64,000 nt of DNA from Rattus norvegicus (taxonomy: Eukaryota > Chordata > Mammalia > Rodentia > Muridae), in assembly GCF_036323735.1 (NCBI RefSeq), contig NC_086029.1, positions 15,243,857 to 15,307,856 on the forward strand. Direction: 5' to 3'. Within the stretch, counting starts at the first letter, position 1; each line of letters starts with the position of its first letter. The position numbers were made by a program, and so were the translations under genes. Below, in pieces: positions 11,758 to 24,500 of this stretch. The notes beneath the pieces are model-generated. The model was not told where the DNA came from, did no database searches, and saw only the letters and a program-made list of their open reading frames with translations.

Positions 11758-12417
11758 ACTCAAAAAGTTAGACCGCAGGGAGACAAATAACCGTATTAAA
11801 AAATGGGGTTCAGAGCTAAACAAACAATTCACAGCTGAGGAAAGCCGAATAGCTGAGAAACACCTAAACAAATGTTCAACATCTTTAGTCATAAGGGAAA
11901 TGCAAATCAAAACAACCCTGCGATTTCACCTCACACCAGTGAGAATGACTAAGATCAAAAACTCAGTTGACAGCAGATACTGGCGAGGATGTGGAAAAAG
12001 AGGGACACTCCTCCATTGTTGGTAGGATTGCAGACTGGTACAACCATTCTGGAAATCAGTCTGGATGTTCCTCAGAAAACTGAACATTGAACTACCTGAA
12101 GACTCAGCTATACCTCTCTTGGGCATATACCCAAAAGATGCCCCAACCTATAACAAAGACACGTGCTCCACTATGTTCATAGCAGCCTTATTTATAATAG
12201 CCAGAAGCTGGAAAGAACCCAGATGCCCTTCAACAGAGGAATAGATACAGAAAATATGGTAATCTACACAATGGAATACTATTCAGCTATCAAAAACATT
12301 GACTTTATGAAATTCATAGGCAAATGGATGGAACTGGAAAATATCATCCTGAGTAAGATAACCCAATCACAGAAAAACACTCACAGTATGCACTCATTGA
12401 TAAGTGGATATTAGCAC
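11758..12417 (+). pseudogene. L1 ORF2 C-terminal region, frameshifted
   Basis: The coding remnant runs from the segment equivalent to ...LDRRE... through to SLISGY (stop near 12415-12417). It keeps a six-A run at about 11798 (tattaaaaaatgggg) that is five A in elements B and C. It carries substitutions and indels, for example in EEWIQKMWY, where ttgaagggca-equivalent sequence is followed by an amber codon (gaatag at about 12239). No function is expected. Confidence 0.8.
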
Positions 12418-12496
12418 AAATGCTTGAATTACCCTAGATGTACAGAACACATGAAACTCAAGGATGACCAAAATGCAAATGCTTCACTCCTTCTTT

Positions 12497-12619
12497 TTTT
12501 TTTTGTTTTTTGTTTTATTTCTTATTTGTTAATGGTGATTTTTGCATACAAGTCAGGTGAGTTTTTTTTTTTATTAACTTGAGTATTTCTTATATACATT
12601 TCGAGTGTTATTCCCTTTC
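12497..12619 (-). mobile_element. Tiny nested L1 3' end with a transduced 3' tag
   Basis: This piece interrupts the 3' UTR of the surrounding L1. On the minus strand it reads: about 47 bp of young-type L1 3' terminus (12573-12619), a first poly(A) (complement of 12562-12572), about 43 bp of non-L1 sequence containing acctgacttgtatgcaaa, a polyadenylation hexamer (complement of tttatt near 12515), and a second poly(A). It is flanked by an 8-bp repeat, ccttcttt, at 12489-12496 and 12620-12627. Two poly(A) tracts separated by unique sequence are the classic layout of an L1 3' transduction. Confidence 0.78.
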
Positions 12620-13285
12620 CCTTCTTTAAAAGGGGAACAAGAATACCCTTGGCGGGGAATAGGGAGGCAAAGTTTAGAACAGAGGCAGAAGGAACACCCA
12701 TTCAGAGCCTGCCCCACATGTGGCCCATACATATACAGCCACCAAACTAGATAAGATGGATGAAGCAAGGAAGTGCAGGCTGACAGGAACCGGATGTAGA
12801 TCTCTCCTGAGAGACACAGCCAGAATACAGCAAATACATAGGCGAATGCCAGCAGCAAAACCACTGAACTGAGAACAGGACTCCCGTTGAAGGAATCAGA
12901 GAAAGGACTGAAAGAGCTTGAAGGGGCTTGAGACCCCATATGAACAACAATGCCAGACCTTCCAGGGACTAAGCCACTACCCAAAGACTATACATGGACT
13001 GACCCTGGGCTCAACCGCATAGGTAGCAATGAATTGCCTAGTAAGAGCACCAGTGGAAGGGGAAGCCCTTGGTCCTGCCAAGACTGAACCCTCAGTGAAT
13101 GTGATTGTTGGGGAGAGGGCAGTAATGGGGGAAGAATGGGGAGAGGAACAACCATATAGAAGGGGAGGGAGAGGGGCTAGGGAGATGTTGGCCTGGAAAC
13201 CGGCCAACAATCGAATAACAATAATAATTGAAATGTAAATAAGAAATACCCAAATTAATAAAGATGGGGAAAAAAGAATGAAGGC

Positions 13286-13470
13286 AGGCTGGAGAGATGG
13301 CTCAGTGGTTAAGAGCACTGACTGATCTTCCAGAGGTCCTGAGTTCAAATCCCAGCAACCACATGGTGGCTCACAACCATCTGTAATAAGATCTGATGCC
13401 CTCTTCTGGTGTGTCTGAAGACAGTTACAGTGTACTTCTATATAATAAAGAAATAAACCTTCTTAAAAAA
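13286..13470 (+). mobile_element. B2 SINE
   Basis: This is a full-length B2-type SINE. The tRNA-derived head carries the Pol III A box (gatggctcagtggtt) and B box (gagttcaaatccc). The B2 body (accacatggtggctcacaac, cctcttctggtgtgtctg) follows, and the tail has AATAAA hexamers and an A-run. It is flanked by an exact 12-bp target-site duplication aagaatgaaggc (13274-13285 and 13471-13482). It inserted into the right-hand target-site duplication of the L1 at 11758, so it is younger than that L1. Confidence 0.93.
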
Positions 13471-13486
13471 AAGAATGAAGGCTAGG
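13471..13486 (+). repeat. Right target-site duplication shared by the L1 and the B2
   Basis: aagaatgaaggctagg here is the right copy for the L1 (left copy 11742-11757). Its first 12 bases are also the right copy for the B2 (left copy 13274-13285). Confidence 0.8.
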
Positions 13487-13689
13487 TATTTAGGGATAGA
13501 GGAGCCTTGACTCCTCTTGAAGTACTAAGCCAACACATACTTATTTTTTTAGTACCTAAATTTCAGAGGAATGGCAAAACTATTATTTTGAAAGAAAATC
13601 CCATGGACTTTTTTGAAGTATGCCCAGTTCTGCATACCTAGTCAATAGAACATGGCTACTAAAGCCATAGATCTTAGAGGAGAACCTAT

Positions 13690-14335
13690 TGCTATCAGCT
13701 TCCTATATGAATTGACTCTATCCTCGCCAACATAGCAAGTTTCTGCAACAGAAGGAGACTATTACAGGAAGCCACAGTCAGGCAAAATACAGAGAACAAA
13801 TGACTGTGGGGTGCTCAGGCCCAGATGATGTACCTAAAGCCCATGGATCTTGGGCGTCAAGGAGTAAGAGCCAGAGACTTGGTAGGGAAAGCTGCTGTTT
13901 GGAGATTGTATCTCCCTGAAATGACAGGAAGTCAACACTCATGAAATTTCAGCAGCATAGCTGCCTAAGCAAGACCTAAATAGTTCTAACCTTTGGCATT
14001 CCAATGTAGATGGGAGAAATCTCAGGAGCACCGCCCATGCCTAGATTAAAAAGTCACAGGTAATTCTCCAGGGATGAACTTCCTGGTTGAATGTATAAAA
14101 GAAAGATGCCAGCCCAAAAAACATCTATGTTCAGGCAGCTGAATGGAGTCTGCATGTTACATGTATATGTTGATTCATTTATATGTATATGTAACAGCAA
14201 TGATTTAATATATGGAGGATATGAGTTTAGGAGCAAGGTGTGGAGTTGGCATGGAAGAGATAGCAGCAAGTAGAGGGAGGGGAGAAATGATGCAATTGCA
14301 CTTTAACTAAATAAAAACAATTTTAAAAAAAGAAT
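13690..14335 (+). mobile_element. Older L1 (Lx-class) 3' UTR
   Basis: A series of landmarks in fixed order (acaaatgactgtggggtgct, aagcaagacctaaatag, gatgggagaaatctca, aggcagctgaatggagtctg, a purine-rich tract at about 14255-14290, then ctaaataaaaac and poly(A)) matches the 3' UTR of an older murine L1 class. Divergence is high and there is no coding sequence. The family assignment is by recognition of the layout. Confidence 0.65.
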
Positions 14336-15115
14336 TAGCATGGCAGACCTAGGAAGACTGGAAAAAGTGGTCCATCTTTTACGTAGGTAGGATGCGTGGA
14401 GCTGTAAGTTTTGGTCACAGCACAGTGTGGAATGTTTGGTATCAATTGTTTCAGTCATGATTATATTGGTCTTTCTGAGTCAAAACTGTCTGAGTATGGA
14501 ACTTGAGAAACTATATTTGTCATAAACCCATTGTGTAAATGTAGTGGATTTAGGAATATGTTTGAAAGTGCTGTAACTACGTGGATGAATTGAACGAAGA
14601 CGGTCGTTTTTTCCAGTGACACTGGGAAGCTTCCAAGATGCATGGATTCATTTCTAAAACTCAGTTGCTCCAAGGTTCCACTTGAAGCTTTGTCTCTCTG
14701 TGTCTTCTGAGCCCTGACATTTTTTATTTTTGGATTCATGAGCACAACCATGCTATGTAGTCTAGGTTAGCCTAGAACTCCATACATTCCACTATAAACA
14801 TCTTTAACATGTCCATAATTGTGCTTCTTGGCATTTACATTTGGTTAAACTATCTTACTGGCTTAAGCTCACATTTTCTCCTCTGTAAAACATGAAAGAT
14901 TACTTTTTTCAGTTTTAATGAGATGTACTTAGCAAACAAAATTCATAAGTTTCTGTCTTCACACATGTATATATTCTGAAATGATTCCCAACATTTACCT
15001 AACTTAGTCATCCCTTGTTCCCTTTGGAGGCTACTAGCAAATCCATGAGAAAAGCAAAAGCAAATGAGCAGACAGAAGAGTTTAGTGGCCTTAGACTCAA
15101 CTTGGTTTGTTCTTT

Positions 15116-15157
<42 letters not shown>

Positions 15158-18100
15158 GCTAGTAACATAGAAACCTCAACTGGATAACTGATTTGAGCTG
15201 CACAAAGGACTATGTTTTTTCTCCCCCTTAATGACAATCAAACAGATTCTATTGAACTGTACTCTAGTTGCATCCTGGCATGAGACAAGAAAGGCTGTTC
15301 TAGCCTAAATTGCTTTGAGGGGAATACACAAGAAGACAAAACTGGGTCTTCCAGCAAACTCGCCAGGAAAATCCCCTCCTTATCATTTTATGCATATGCA
15401 TAATTGGCTATGCATATGATGGAATCAGCCATGTTATAAAAAAGGAAATGTGCAATGAGCCATGGCCTACATAATCTAAATCTATCAATCAAAAAATAAC
15501 CTTCCCCCTTTCAGCCCAAACACTATTCAGGGCTTTTGAGAATCTTCACATTTTTGGCCAACTACGTTCTTGCAATGTCATCTACCTGTCCTACCACATT
15601 GCCTACAAACTCTTTACAGAAAAGAAAGCTAAGGAAGGAAAACTTTTATTCTGGCTCTGAGTTCAGAGGATCTTCAGCCAACAATGCCAGCAAGTTACTA
15701 ACCAGGGAGAACCCAACATCTTATCTCTTCATCCTTCTGGAAGCATTCCCTCACATATACTTACTAATTCCTTGGCATTTCTTAATCTAGTCAAGATGAC
15801 ATTGATTATTAGTCATCACATGATGCCATTAAAATCATACTCCTTAACTGAAATCTAAAGCACATTAATTAGTCATTGATCATTCTCTACTTCCCCAAGC
15901 ATCTATAGTAACAAGATTATTGTATGGGAGCATAGATTGCATATTAACTATTCTCACCATAATAAAATTTAAGAAGGCAAGTATGCAACTTAGAAAAATG
16001 GTCCTTAAACAAGGATGTAAACCCTTTTGATCCTTGCAGTGTACCATAGAATATACCATACATTGTTCTCACGTATTTTGTTTTCTATTACATTTGTGTC
16101 TATCCTAGGATCCTTCTATTGTGGATCATGTGGTAACTAATAACTCAGTAGCAAATGACACAGAGCATGGTTTCAAAAAGTTAATTTCTTGTTGCTGCTG
16201 GAATTTTATAACAAGTCCTAAAATGCCCACAATCTTCTGTGAGATTAGCCATGAATCCTAGTCATGCCTTCCGGTCTTATACAAGTTCTGAGGGCTACAC
16301 CTATGGGAAGGCCACCTTTTGGCATCTAGTAGCAAGGACATCCATGAGAACGTTGCTCTGAAATTTTATGATGAAATCTCAATTTTAGGACATTAAACTC
16401 AATTATTGATATATTTATATAATTAGAATATTAAAACTATTATTAGTACAAGTAAGTCTAATCACTGAAGTAAAAATCAGGAAAAGAGAATCTGATTTTA
16501 CTTTTTATGTGAAGTGTTTGTACAACATACTGCAATTGTATTTGTAACTGAATGATAAATCCACTGAGATTAATCATTAGTTATAAAATATTCTAAACTT
16601 TCTACCAGAAAAATTGAATGTCTACTAAGGAAATGATATGACAAAATTGGCTATTTACTTAAATTACTTATTTAAATTGACTATTTATTTAAATAACTAC
16701 ATAAAATATCTATGCATACTATATACTAACACATTAATAAAGAATTTGTTTCTAAATATATAAAGTCTAAGATTATTCAAGACATTTTCTGTACTGCACA
16801 AAGATGAAGGATACACAACCAATGCTCTGATGCTTGTCTTTACTACAGCATTGTTGACACCAAAACTTAATAGCAACGGCAATGTACCTCCAACTGATGC
16901 ATTCTTAAGTCATTGTGCTGTGCTCCTGTAAACTCGGTAACATGGGTATTAAGCCTGCTATCACAGTGATAAACACTAGTATTTAATATGCTAAATAATG
17001 AAAGAAGGAATTATTGGTGCTTAAAGCAATTAGTTTTCGAAGAAAATGCAGTTTTGTATGATTGTACTTATACATAATAACGTTAGATATTGTTCAGGAT
17101 TAGTCATTAGGAACACATATTTTACTTACTATTTTGAAGTGTAAATCCTACTCTTAAATAAAATATATGGCCTGTCATTAGCACAGACAAACATATCTTA
17201 CATATTTCTTTCATAAGCAGAGCTTGTCTAAATGTCAAAATATGTCAACTCTCCATTTGTTTGTGTACCAGCTGTGCTCTGAATTACGTAGAAATGTACT
17301 GCAGGCAAGAACAGGAGAAATAACATAGAGGATGAGCACTGAATGACTGTATGTACACATTTTTTAAAAATTAATCAATTCCCTTTTGTGGTTCACCAAG
17401 ATTTAAGTCACGATGGGAACAGGGGAATACCTGGGCATAAATGCTTTCAGTCACAGACACAAGGTTTTATAGAATGGAGACAGGAATAAAATAAACTGAA
17501 TGGCCTCCTTTAAATCCAACTGTGACTTTCATCTTTGTCACAAAACAAGCAAAACATTTGGCCAAGATTGGAGGCTTCAGCTACAGGCAGGTCCAAGTTG
17601 GCATGGAATAACCTTGACAGCCTCCCAGAGCAGCAAGCCCTCTAAGCTCTGGTAGGTTCCTTTTCCTAATTTAACTTTTCCTGCATACAATGAATGAGTT
17701 GTTCCTGGAGAGAATGGTCTCAGTTAGACTGGGGTGGGGCAGGTCGATCAGCTTATGAGTTATAAAGGATATTCAGGTAGGTCAACAGAAACTTTCAAGG
17801 AAGAAATCTGTGATATAAGTGATATAAAATATTCCTGAAAATATGAAAGAAGTCATTGATGTTGCTTCATTTTCTCCCAGCACCATGTCATCTCCATTTT
17901 CTTTGAAGTCAGTTGAGCCTAAGACCAGGTATAGGAGGGATAAAGACCATGGTATTCTTTCAACATTCACTTATCTGGTAATGAAGGGTATCTCAGTGTT
18001 AGATTTGTAACCTTAAAAGGGGCTCTTTTTTTCCCCCAACTTATAGATCTTCATGAAGCAAAATGCAAATGTGATAAAATAGTTGAATTGTTGGCAAACA

Positions 18101-18799
18101 TTGATCGGAACAAGATGAGTCATGCACAAAGCTTGATCTTTGAAGTCAAGATGTTCTTATCTTTAGGTTCACGACATGCCCGGGGGGGGCTGTGTCTTTC
18201 CCATGTCACTCAAAACATGTTGGCAAAACCTTGATGAGATGCTGTGGCATACATGTGGTTATTTTCAGAACTGCTTCAGCTCACTGTAGACAGAGCCAAG
18301 CTGTCAAGCAGCACCAGAAAGTTACTTAAAGGAAAGAGTATCTCTGTAAATCAAATATCAATGGAGGGGGCTGTTAATCTCCCCCTGCCTCTGGTCAGAC
18401 ATTCACTTAATTTCAGCTTTATTTACTTAAATTCTCAGTCCCCTGGTCTTTATTAGATACCAGAAACAAAGAAGCTGATTATTCTGCCAGAATTCCGCAC
18501 CATACAGTGTAAATTGCTCCTTTTTTTTCTTTCCGTTTTTTCCTGGACAACCTTACTTCATTATGTGCTCACGGCCTTAATATCTTTAAACAGTCTTTAC
18601 AGATGGATCCCTTCCCAGGCTTCATTCCTAGATCTGTGCCGCATAAAAACACTACTCTGCTAGTTGAAAGCTCTGGAATTCTAAAGCAAAAAGTCTTTGA
18701 GCTTTAGGAGCTGGGATCTTTCATTTCAGCCTTGGGAACACATTATTCAGAGAATGGAGGAAGCATGTGTTCTTAGCTGTTCATTTGACAGTTCAAGGA
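14336..18799. other. AT-rich intergenic sequence
   Basis: I find no gene. The interval includes an (AC)n microsatellite at 15119-15154 and a small palindromic cluster around 15391-15418. An AT-rich stretch at 16370-16740 contains short duplications of the type tatttaaatta. Several short open frames occur but none has a recognisable domain or continues as a spliceable exon that I can identify. Confidence 0.4.
15119..15154. repeat. (AC)n microsatellite
   Basis: An uninterrupted AC run of about 18 units. Confidence 0.97.
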
Positions 18800-18890
18800 A
18801 TTACCCACCTCTATAAAGTAAGGAAACTGTATTCAAAGTCACACTATTAATCAGTAAGTGACTTCATATTAGAAATTAGAGATCCTCACA
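18800..18890 (+). mobile_element. MIR-like relic
   Basis: The order ctataaagtaaggaaactg, aaagtcacactattaatcag, agtgacttca resembles the MIR core (preserving ...aggaaactgag... and ...gtcacacagctagtaagtgg...). It is strongly diverged, as expected for an ancient mammalian SINE. Confidence 0.45.
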
Positions 18891-19467
18891 TCATGATGAA
18901 TATAATGTGGAAAAGTTCCCAAGCTGTTTTTGTTCTCTTTCTCTCTTTCACATAAAGAGATGGAGGAATACCCTGTTTTATTTTTCTCCTAGGCTGTATG
19001 CAAAATTCTCTGCTAAGAAAGGAAATGCTAAGGGATGAGGCATTGCTAATCATATGGTTTTCAAGTCTTTCAGATGGTAATGGGGACGTTCAACTTACAT
19101 TTTACAGTTTTCATCTCACAGGAAAAATATGAGGAAAGAAGACTCAAAAGAAGAAAAAAGGAAAAAATGAAACTATTGTTCAGTATTGTTGAAATTTATT
19201 CATCACAAGTGTCACAATTGAAATTTTGTTTTTTATAAGTTTAATTAATTTAAAAATTGTGGAAAATTGTTTGTTCGAAGGGTAAAAAGTGTATTCTATC
19301 ATATGTTTTGAATATATAAAATATATTTCCAAAAGACAGTGATTTCATTTAGAATATAAATTATTGTAATGATTGTGCTTATTGTACACGCTTTTTGTTT
19401 TCTGGTAGAAAGTACATAAAATATAATTTTACAAGCACTGATATTTTTCTTCATTTGCTTTAAAAAT

Positions 19468-19700
19468 ATTTCTTTTTTATTGAAATAGGTTTTTTCATGC
19501 AGTATATTCTGATTATAATTTCCCCTTCCCCAATTCCTCTATGATTCTCTGTATTTCTCCTCCCATCCAAAACTACACTCTTCCCATCTCTCATTAGAAA
19601 ACAAACAGGCACATAAAGAATAATTATTCTTATAAAATAAAACAAAACAAAACAAACCAGAATAAGACAAAACAAATAGAAGAACAAAAGCCAAAAAAAC
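19468..19700 (-). mobile_element. Old L1 3' terminus (Lx-class), antisense
   Basis: Sequence on the plus strand starts with ttttattgaaataggttttt and atattctgattataatttcc and continues with tagaaaacaaacaggcacat and the aataaaacaaaacaaaacaa tract. This is the familiar reverse complement of an older murine L1 3' end. A second similar piece, starting ttatttatttttgagaattt, follows at about 19714-19830. Confidence 0.6.
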
Positions 19701-19939
19701 CAGCAGAAAATAACTTTTATTTATTTTTGAGAATTTCATATGTAAGTACAATTTCTATTTATCATATCAATGCTTTCACTTACAGTTTCTTCCTTGTTCT
19801 TCCCACATCACCTCTCAGATTATCATCCCAGTGATGGTGCCACCCACAATAAACCCTTACAGCTGAATCTCATGAAGGCATTTCCTCCCTCATTTTCAGA
19901 GAAATGGATAGAACCATAGATAAGCACAACTCTCATACC

Positions 19940-20020
19940 ATATCAAAGATGCTTCATTTTGCAGAAGAGAGAAACTGGTAGAGAGATCAGCAACTTGTCA
20001 AAACTGAAAGAATAAGTGTT
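19940..20020 (+). mobile_element. MIR-like relic
   Basis: The segment cattttgcagaagagagaaa followed by agagatcagcaacttgtcaa follows the MIR core order (cattttacagaggaggaaac ... aagtaacttgcccaaggtca). It is highly diverged. Confidence 0.45.
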
Positions 20021-20919
20021 CTTGAAACGTTCATCCCAAATGGAAAAACTGTAACACCATCTCTATACTTGGGTTTCATGAAGCATCTCTATAGAGGGCG
20101 TGAAAAGATCCTAAGAGTCTAAAAGACTGCGACATGATTGTTTCTTCTGGATAGGATAGGAGAGTGGACACATTAACTTTCAGCCATGTTGGTTTCTACA
20201 TAAGAACATCACAAACCTCACCAATCTAGATGTCAATGTGGACAGAAAGAAAAATAATAATACCATTTACCTTTGAGTGAAGAGCTATAGACAGCCAACG
20301 GTTTTGTGGGGAGAACAATTTTATTTGTTTGGAGACTGTTCGTGCTTTACTTATTTTTTCCTTATTTGCTTGTTTCAGTGGAGAGACAACAATTCTAAGT
20401 AGAAATCCCTAAATATATGCAAAAAGAGGAAAACAGTCATTGGACCCAGTAGGATATTTATGTTTAATAAAAATAAACATAAAAGAAAAAGGCATTGACA
20501 AGTATAATAGCATTGTACATGTTTACTAAAAATATGCCTCTACTGCAGGTCAGTGCTATGAGCTTCATAGATAATAGAAGTGCTGTCTGTGCTGCTTAAT
20601 GTCCTGTGATGTTGACTGAACAGTGAGCTACGACACATATCTAGTAAGCCTGGGAATGGGGCTGGTTCAATTCATAACTAAGTTCTAATGTTTATGTGCT
20701 TTCATTTACATAGACACCTTTGGCTAAATCCAGTATCTGGAATGGTATAGTTTCATACAACATAGTTTTAGATATCATGTTGCTTTTCAATTTTCTTATT
20801 AAAGTTTTATTCTGTTTTCAAAAAGTAAGATAAATAAAAAGAAGGTAAAGTTAAAGAAATTTTGAGGGGGCTTAATGACATCTGTGGTTTGTTTTTTCTC
20901 CTTTTGAGCTTTTCAATAT
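20021..20919. other. Intergenic, nothing identified
   Basis: This is AT-rich sequence with no recognisable gene or repeat. Confidence 0.4.
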
Positions 20920-21550
20920 TAATTATTATTATTATTAATTTAATTATTTATTTGATTACATAGTGATTGCAGATTCCTCTCCCTCCTCTTCTCCCACTCC
21001 ATTTTTTTCATCTCCTCCCTCTCTACCCACTTCGCTTCCCGTGAGTATCAATCAACCTTGCCATATCAAGTTGTAATAACACTAGATGCATCTTCTATTG
21101 AGGCTTGCAGTTCAGTAAAGGGAAAGAGATCCAAAGCAGGCAATGTGATCAGTGACAGTTCCTGCTCTTGCTTTAGGAGTCCCACATGAAGACCCAGCTA
21201 AACAAACGTTACATATGTAAAGAGGGCCTAAGTCCATCTCATGCATGCTCTCTGGTTGGCAGTTCAGTCTCAATGAACCCCTATAGGCCCAAATATGTTG
21301 ATTCTGTAGGTTTTCTTGTGGTATTCTTGTCCCTTCTGATTCCTTCAAACCTTTCTCCCCTTCATCCACAGGATTTCCAAAGCACCACTTAATGTTAAAC
21401 TGTGTATTGCTGTTTCAGTTTTCATCAGTTATTGGGCAAAGACTCTCTGATGCCAGTTATGCTAGGTTTCTGTCTGCAGGTATAGCAAAATAGCATTAAC
21501 AGTGTCAAAGTTGGTCTCCCTCTCATGGCATGGGTCTCAAGCTGGGCTAG
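20920..21550 (-). mobile_element. Lx-type L1 3' UTR, antisense
   Basis: Plus-strand landmarks in order are gcagattcctctccctcctc, tggttggcagttcagtctca, gttgattctgtaggttttct, tgatgccagttatgctaggt and catgggtctcaagctgggct. They correspond to the reverse complement of an Lx-class L1 3' UTR. It begins with an AT-rich tail remnant at about 20920-20960. It is non-coding and decayed. Confidence 0.72.
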
Positions 21551-24500
21551 TCTTTTGCTAAAAATAAAAATCTACTCATTTTTACTTTTCTTCCCCTTTT
21601 TTTCCAGTCCAGGATGGCACTTAGGAAGTAAGAACCTCTCATAGAGACATTTCAAGTAGCATTTGTCAGGATAAAAGTGCATAATAACCAGAGTCACATG
21701 AATTATGTACTGCACTAGCCAAATTAAACTGGAAAATTGTCCAAGTGTAAGGGTCAGCTGTAATAAAGTGAACATAATCCCCTGTATTCTATCCCTAAAG
21801 AAAATTAAATTTTAATGATCCTGAGAGCTCACTGTTCAGGAATGTCACTTCACATAATCACATAAATGACAGTTAAACTCCGGAATTGAGTTAAAAGTTA
21901 AACATCCTCTGTAATTATTCCTTAAGTCCAGAATGTGCTAGTTGCTTCAGGCAAACTCTTACAGATATCAATGTCCTGGCAGGTTAAACGAAGATGCAGG
22001 ATGAACTCTCAAGATCTACAAAATTGGTTGCTGCTGAATGCCTTATTGAGTAACATCTTTGCAGTGCAAAGCACTGGGAAGTGTTTTAGACATGTCAGGA
22101 TTGACTTACTATCTCTCATTATATAATTTGCAGGCAATGTCACCACACAAGGAAAAAAATATAAAAATGGTTCATGATAGGACATCAGAGACAAATTTGG
22201 CAAACCTTTGCTTTACATGTCCTGCTTATGTGACACAATGTATGAGTAAAAACAAAAAAATGAGAGCTTAAGAAAAGGATAGCAGCTGTACGGACAGAAA
22301 TAGAAAGGCAGAACAACAGAAGGATAGCTTGGGTCACAGTAGCAGAATACCATGATAGAGGACTCCCCAAAGCAGGGTTTCACAGCATTTTCAGACTGGA
22401 CATTCCAAAGAAGAAAATCTGCTATCTGTAATTCACCATATAAGAGAGATTTGGGTTGTTTAATATGAAGTGAAGATGGGGAAAAAAGATAAAGTTCTGT
22501 GGCTAGTGCTATTTTTCACCAAACCATTAACTAACTTGGATTTGGTTTTCATGATAACATGGCTATATGTATTTAAAAGGGGTGTTGGTGTGAGATGATA
22601 AATGTTGCGAAGAGAACTAATTGACAAGAAAAAAAGTAAGATGTAGACCAAAACACAAAGAAAAGTAGTTGGATCAGGAATAAATTTTAAAGAGAATGAA
22701 AATGCAACTCAATTAAATCATTTTGTATATGACGAACATATAGACTGAAAATAGCATAAAAATTTGAGTGAAAAGTTTCCTAAAGTTATATATAACTCAT
22801 GACTAATAGTAATGAAAACATTTGAAAATCTAATTGTCAATTAGTCAAAGAGATACTAACTACATTTCCTTCAAATGGATATGTTTTAAAGTAGAGAACA
22901 AATAAAAGGGAATTTTTTTTAAATGTAAAAGATGGTGAACAAGCATATATACTGTAGCATTATGGTATGGTCATATGTGAGTTATCGATGAGCTATGAAT
23001 AATAAAGAATCTTTGCTCTCTTCGGCGTCCACAGGCATCAGCTATTGCTGCAGTAGAAACGGGAAAGCATCTTATGGAAACTTATTAACACAGGCTCCTA
23101 GAGTTCAGATCATTGGTGCTTTAATGAGAAACTTTAAGAAAATAAAATAACAAACCAAAGGAACAACAGCAACAGTGCTGAATGACATTGGATTGATTAA
23201 AATATTTAGGATATCAAAAAAGTTAGGAAAATCTTATATGACTGAAAGGAATATTACATGATCCTCAACTAAATGAGTATATCATTTTATTAAAGTTCCA
23301 CTAAAAATTGGCATGTGGTGGAAATGGCTTTTAAATGTTTATTATAGGTGTCAGAGAGAAATTACTTCAGAATTCTAATTAATTTTCCAGAGTATTAACA
23401 TTTACTTATTCCCTCATTTGAAGTTATTAGAACAATCTGAATCTATAATATTTAAATGAAATATATGTAGTATATATATATATACATTATAAAATATTTT
23501 AACATTGCAGGTTCAAAGGTTAGCAAACTTTTTATAGTTTTATTGGTTCAAGTTGAGGAAAAGAAATACGCAAAGAATTTTCTGAATGAAATTTTATGAA
23601 AAATGTTTGACAAGTGAAATATTTATGCCTGTCTTATAATGAATGCAAAGTCATCGAATCTCACTCCAAAGTGCCCCTTTTATCTTAAATCTGAACACTG
23701 TTCCAATGCCTAAACTTCACTCCTTTCTGAGACTCAAAACAATCCACTAACTGAAAGTCCTAAATGAAAAAGAAGTTACATATTTGCTGTATACACTGGC
23801 ATAGGGAAAACACCTGCATCTTGAAAGGAATGAATGAGGGCACAGAAAGAAAGACCATAAACAAGCAAGAGTGAAACTTCTGTGGGAGAGCAGACATCAA
23901 AGCATGAAGCTCCCATACATTGGCTTTCTCATGGTGTTGTATGGGCTCCATCATGCTTGAGTAGTCTAATCCCTCCATCTCTTGACGCTTACACTGCATT
24001 CATTCTCTCTCAGTCTGGCTTATATGTGTCTAAAATATTTCTTGGTGAGTTTCCCACATTTCTTCCTTCTCCAATATGTCGGGATCTTTCCATGTACCTA
24101 AGTGTCTCCCTCACAGTTTCACATACAATCAACCTAAACCCTTGATATAAGGAATATGACAGTTGAGAATATTGCTAGGCCTTAGCACTTTCTGGAAATT
24201 TTGTTCCAGCTTCAGTGATCTAACTCTTATAAGATGCAGAACTGAAAAACAAGGACCACGTTGTTGATGATGTTTAGTTTGATGACCAGTCAAGATGTAC
24301 ATAGCTGCCCACCTTGGAAAACAGCTGCTGTAGCCTCAATGTGGCCATATGATAAAACTTGGTAGTTTTTTCCTAAAGAAACCCTGAGGCCAGTGCTCTA
24401 ATTCCATGCTCTCCCTACTCATGAAACTTACGCTTTCCATAGTTGCAGCTTCCAGTGGATGAGTCTTATCATGAAGACACTGTTCCTCTTTACCCATTGC

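Larger units (their letters stand above)
11758..13273 (+). mobile_element. L1 3' end (older subfamily than A/C), host of a nested insertion
   Basis: This is a 5'-truncated L1 holding the last about 650 bp of ORF2 and a 3' UTR ending in ttaataaagatggggaaaaaa. The 3' UTR is interrupted by a 123-bp antisense insertion at 12497-12619. The terminal aaagatgggg type differs from the younger aagttaataaaaaaa type and matches the transduced piece of element C. The flanking direct repeat at 11742-11757 and 13471-13486 marks the insertion site. Confidence 0.9.
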
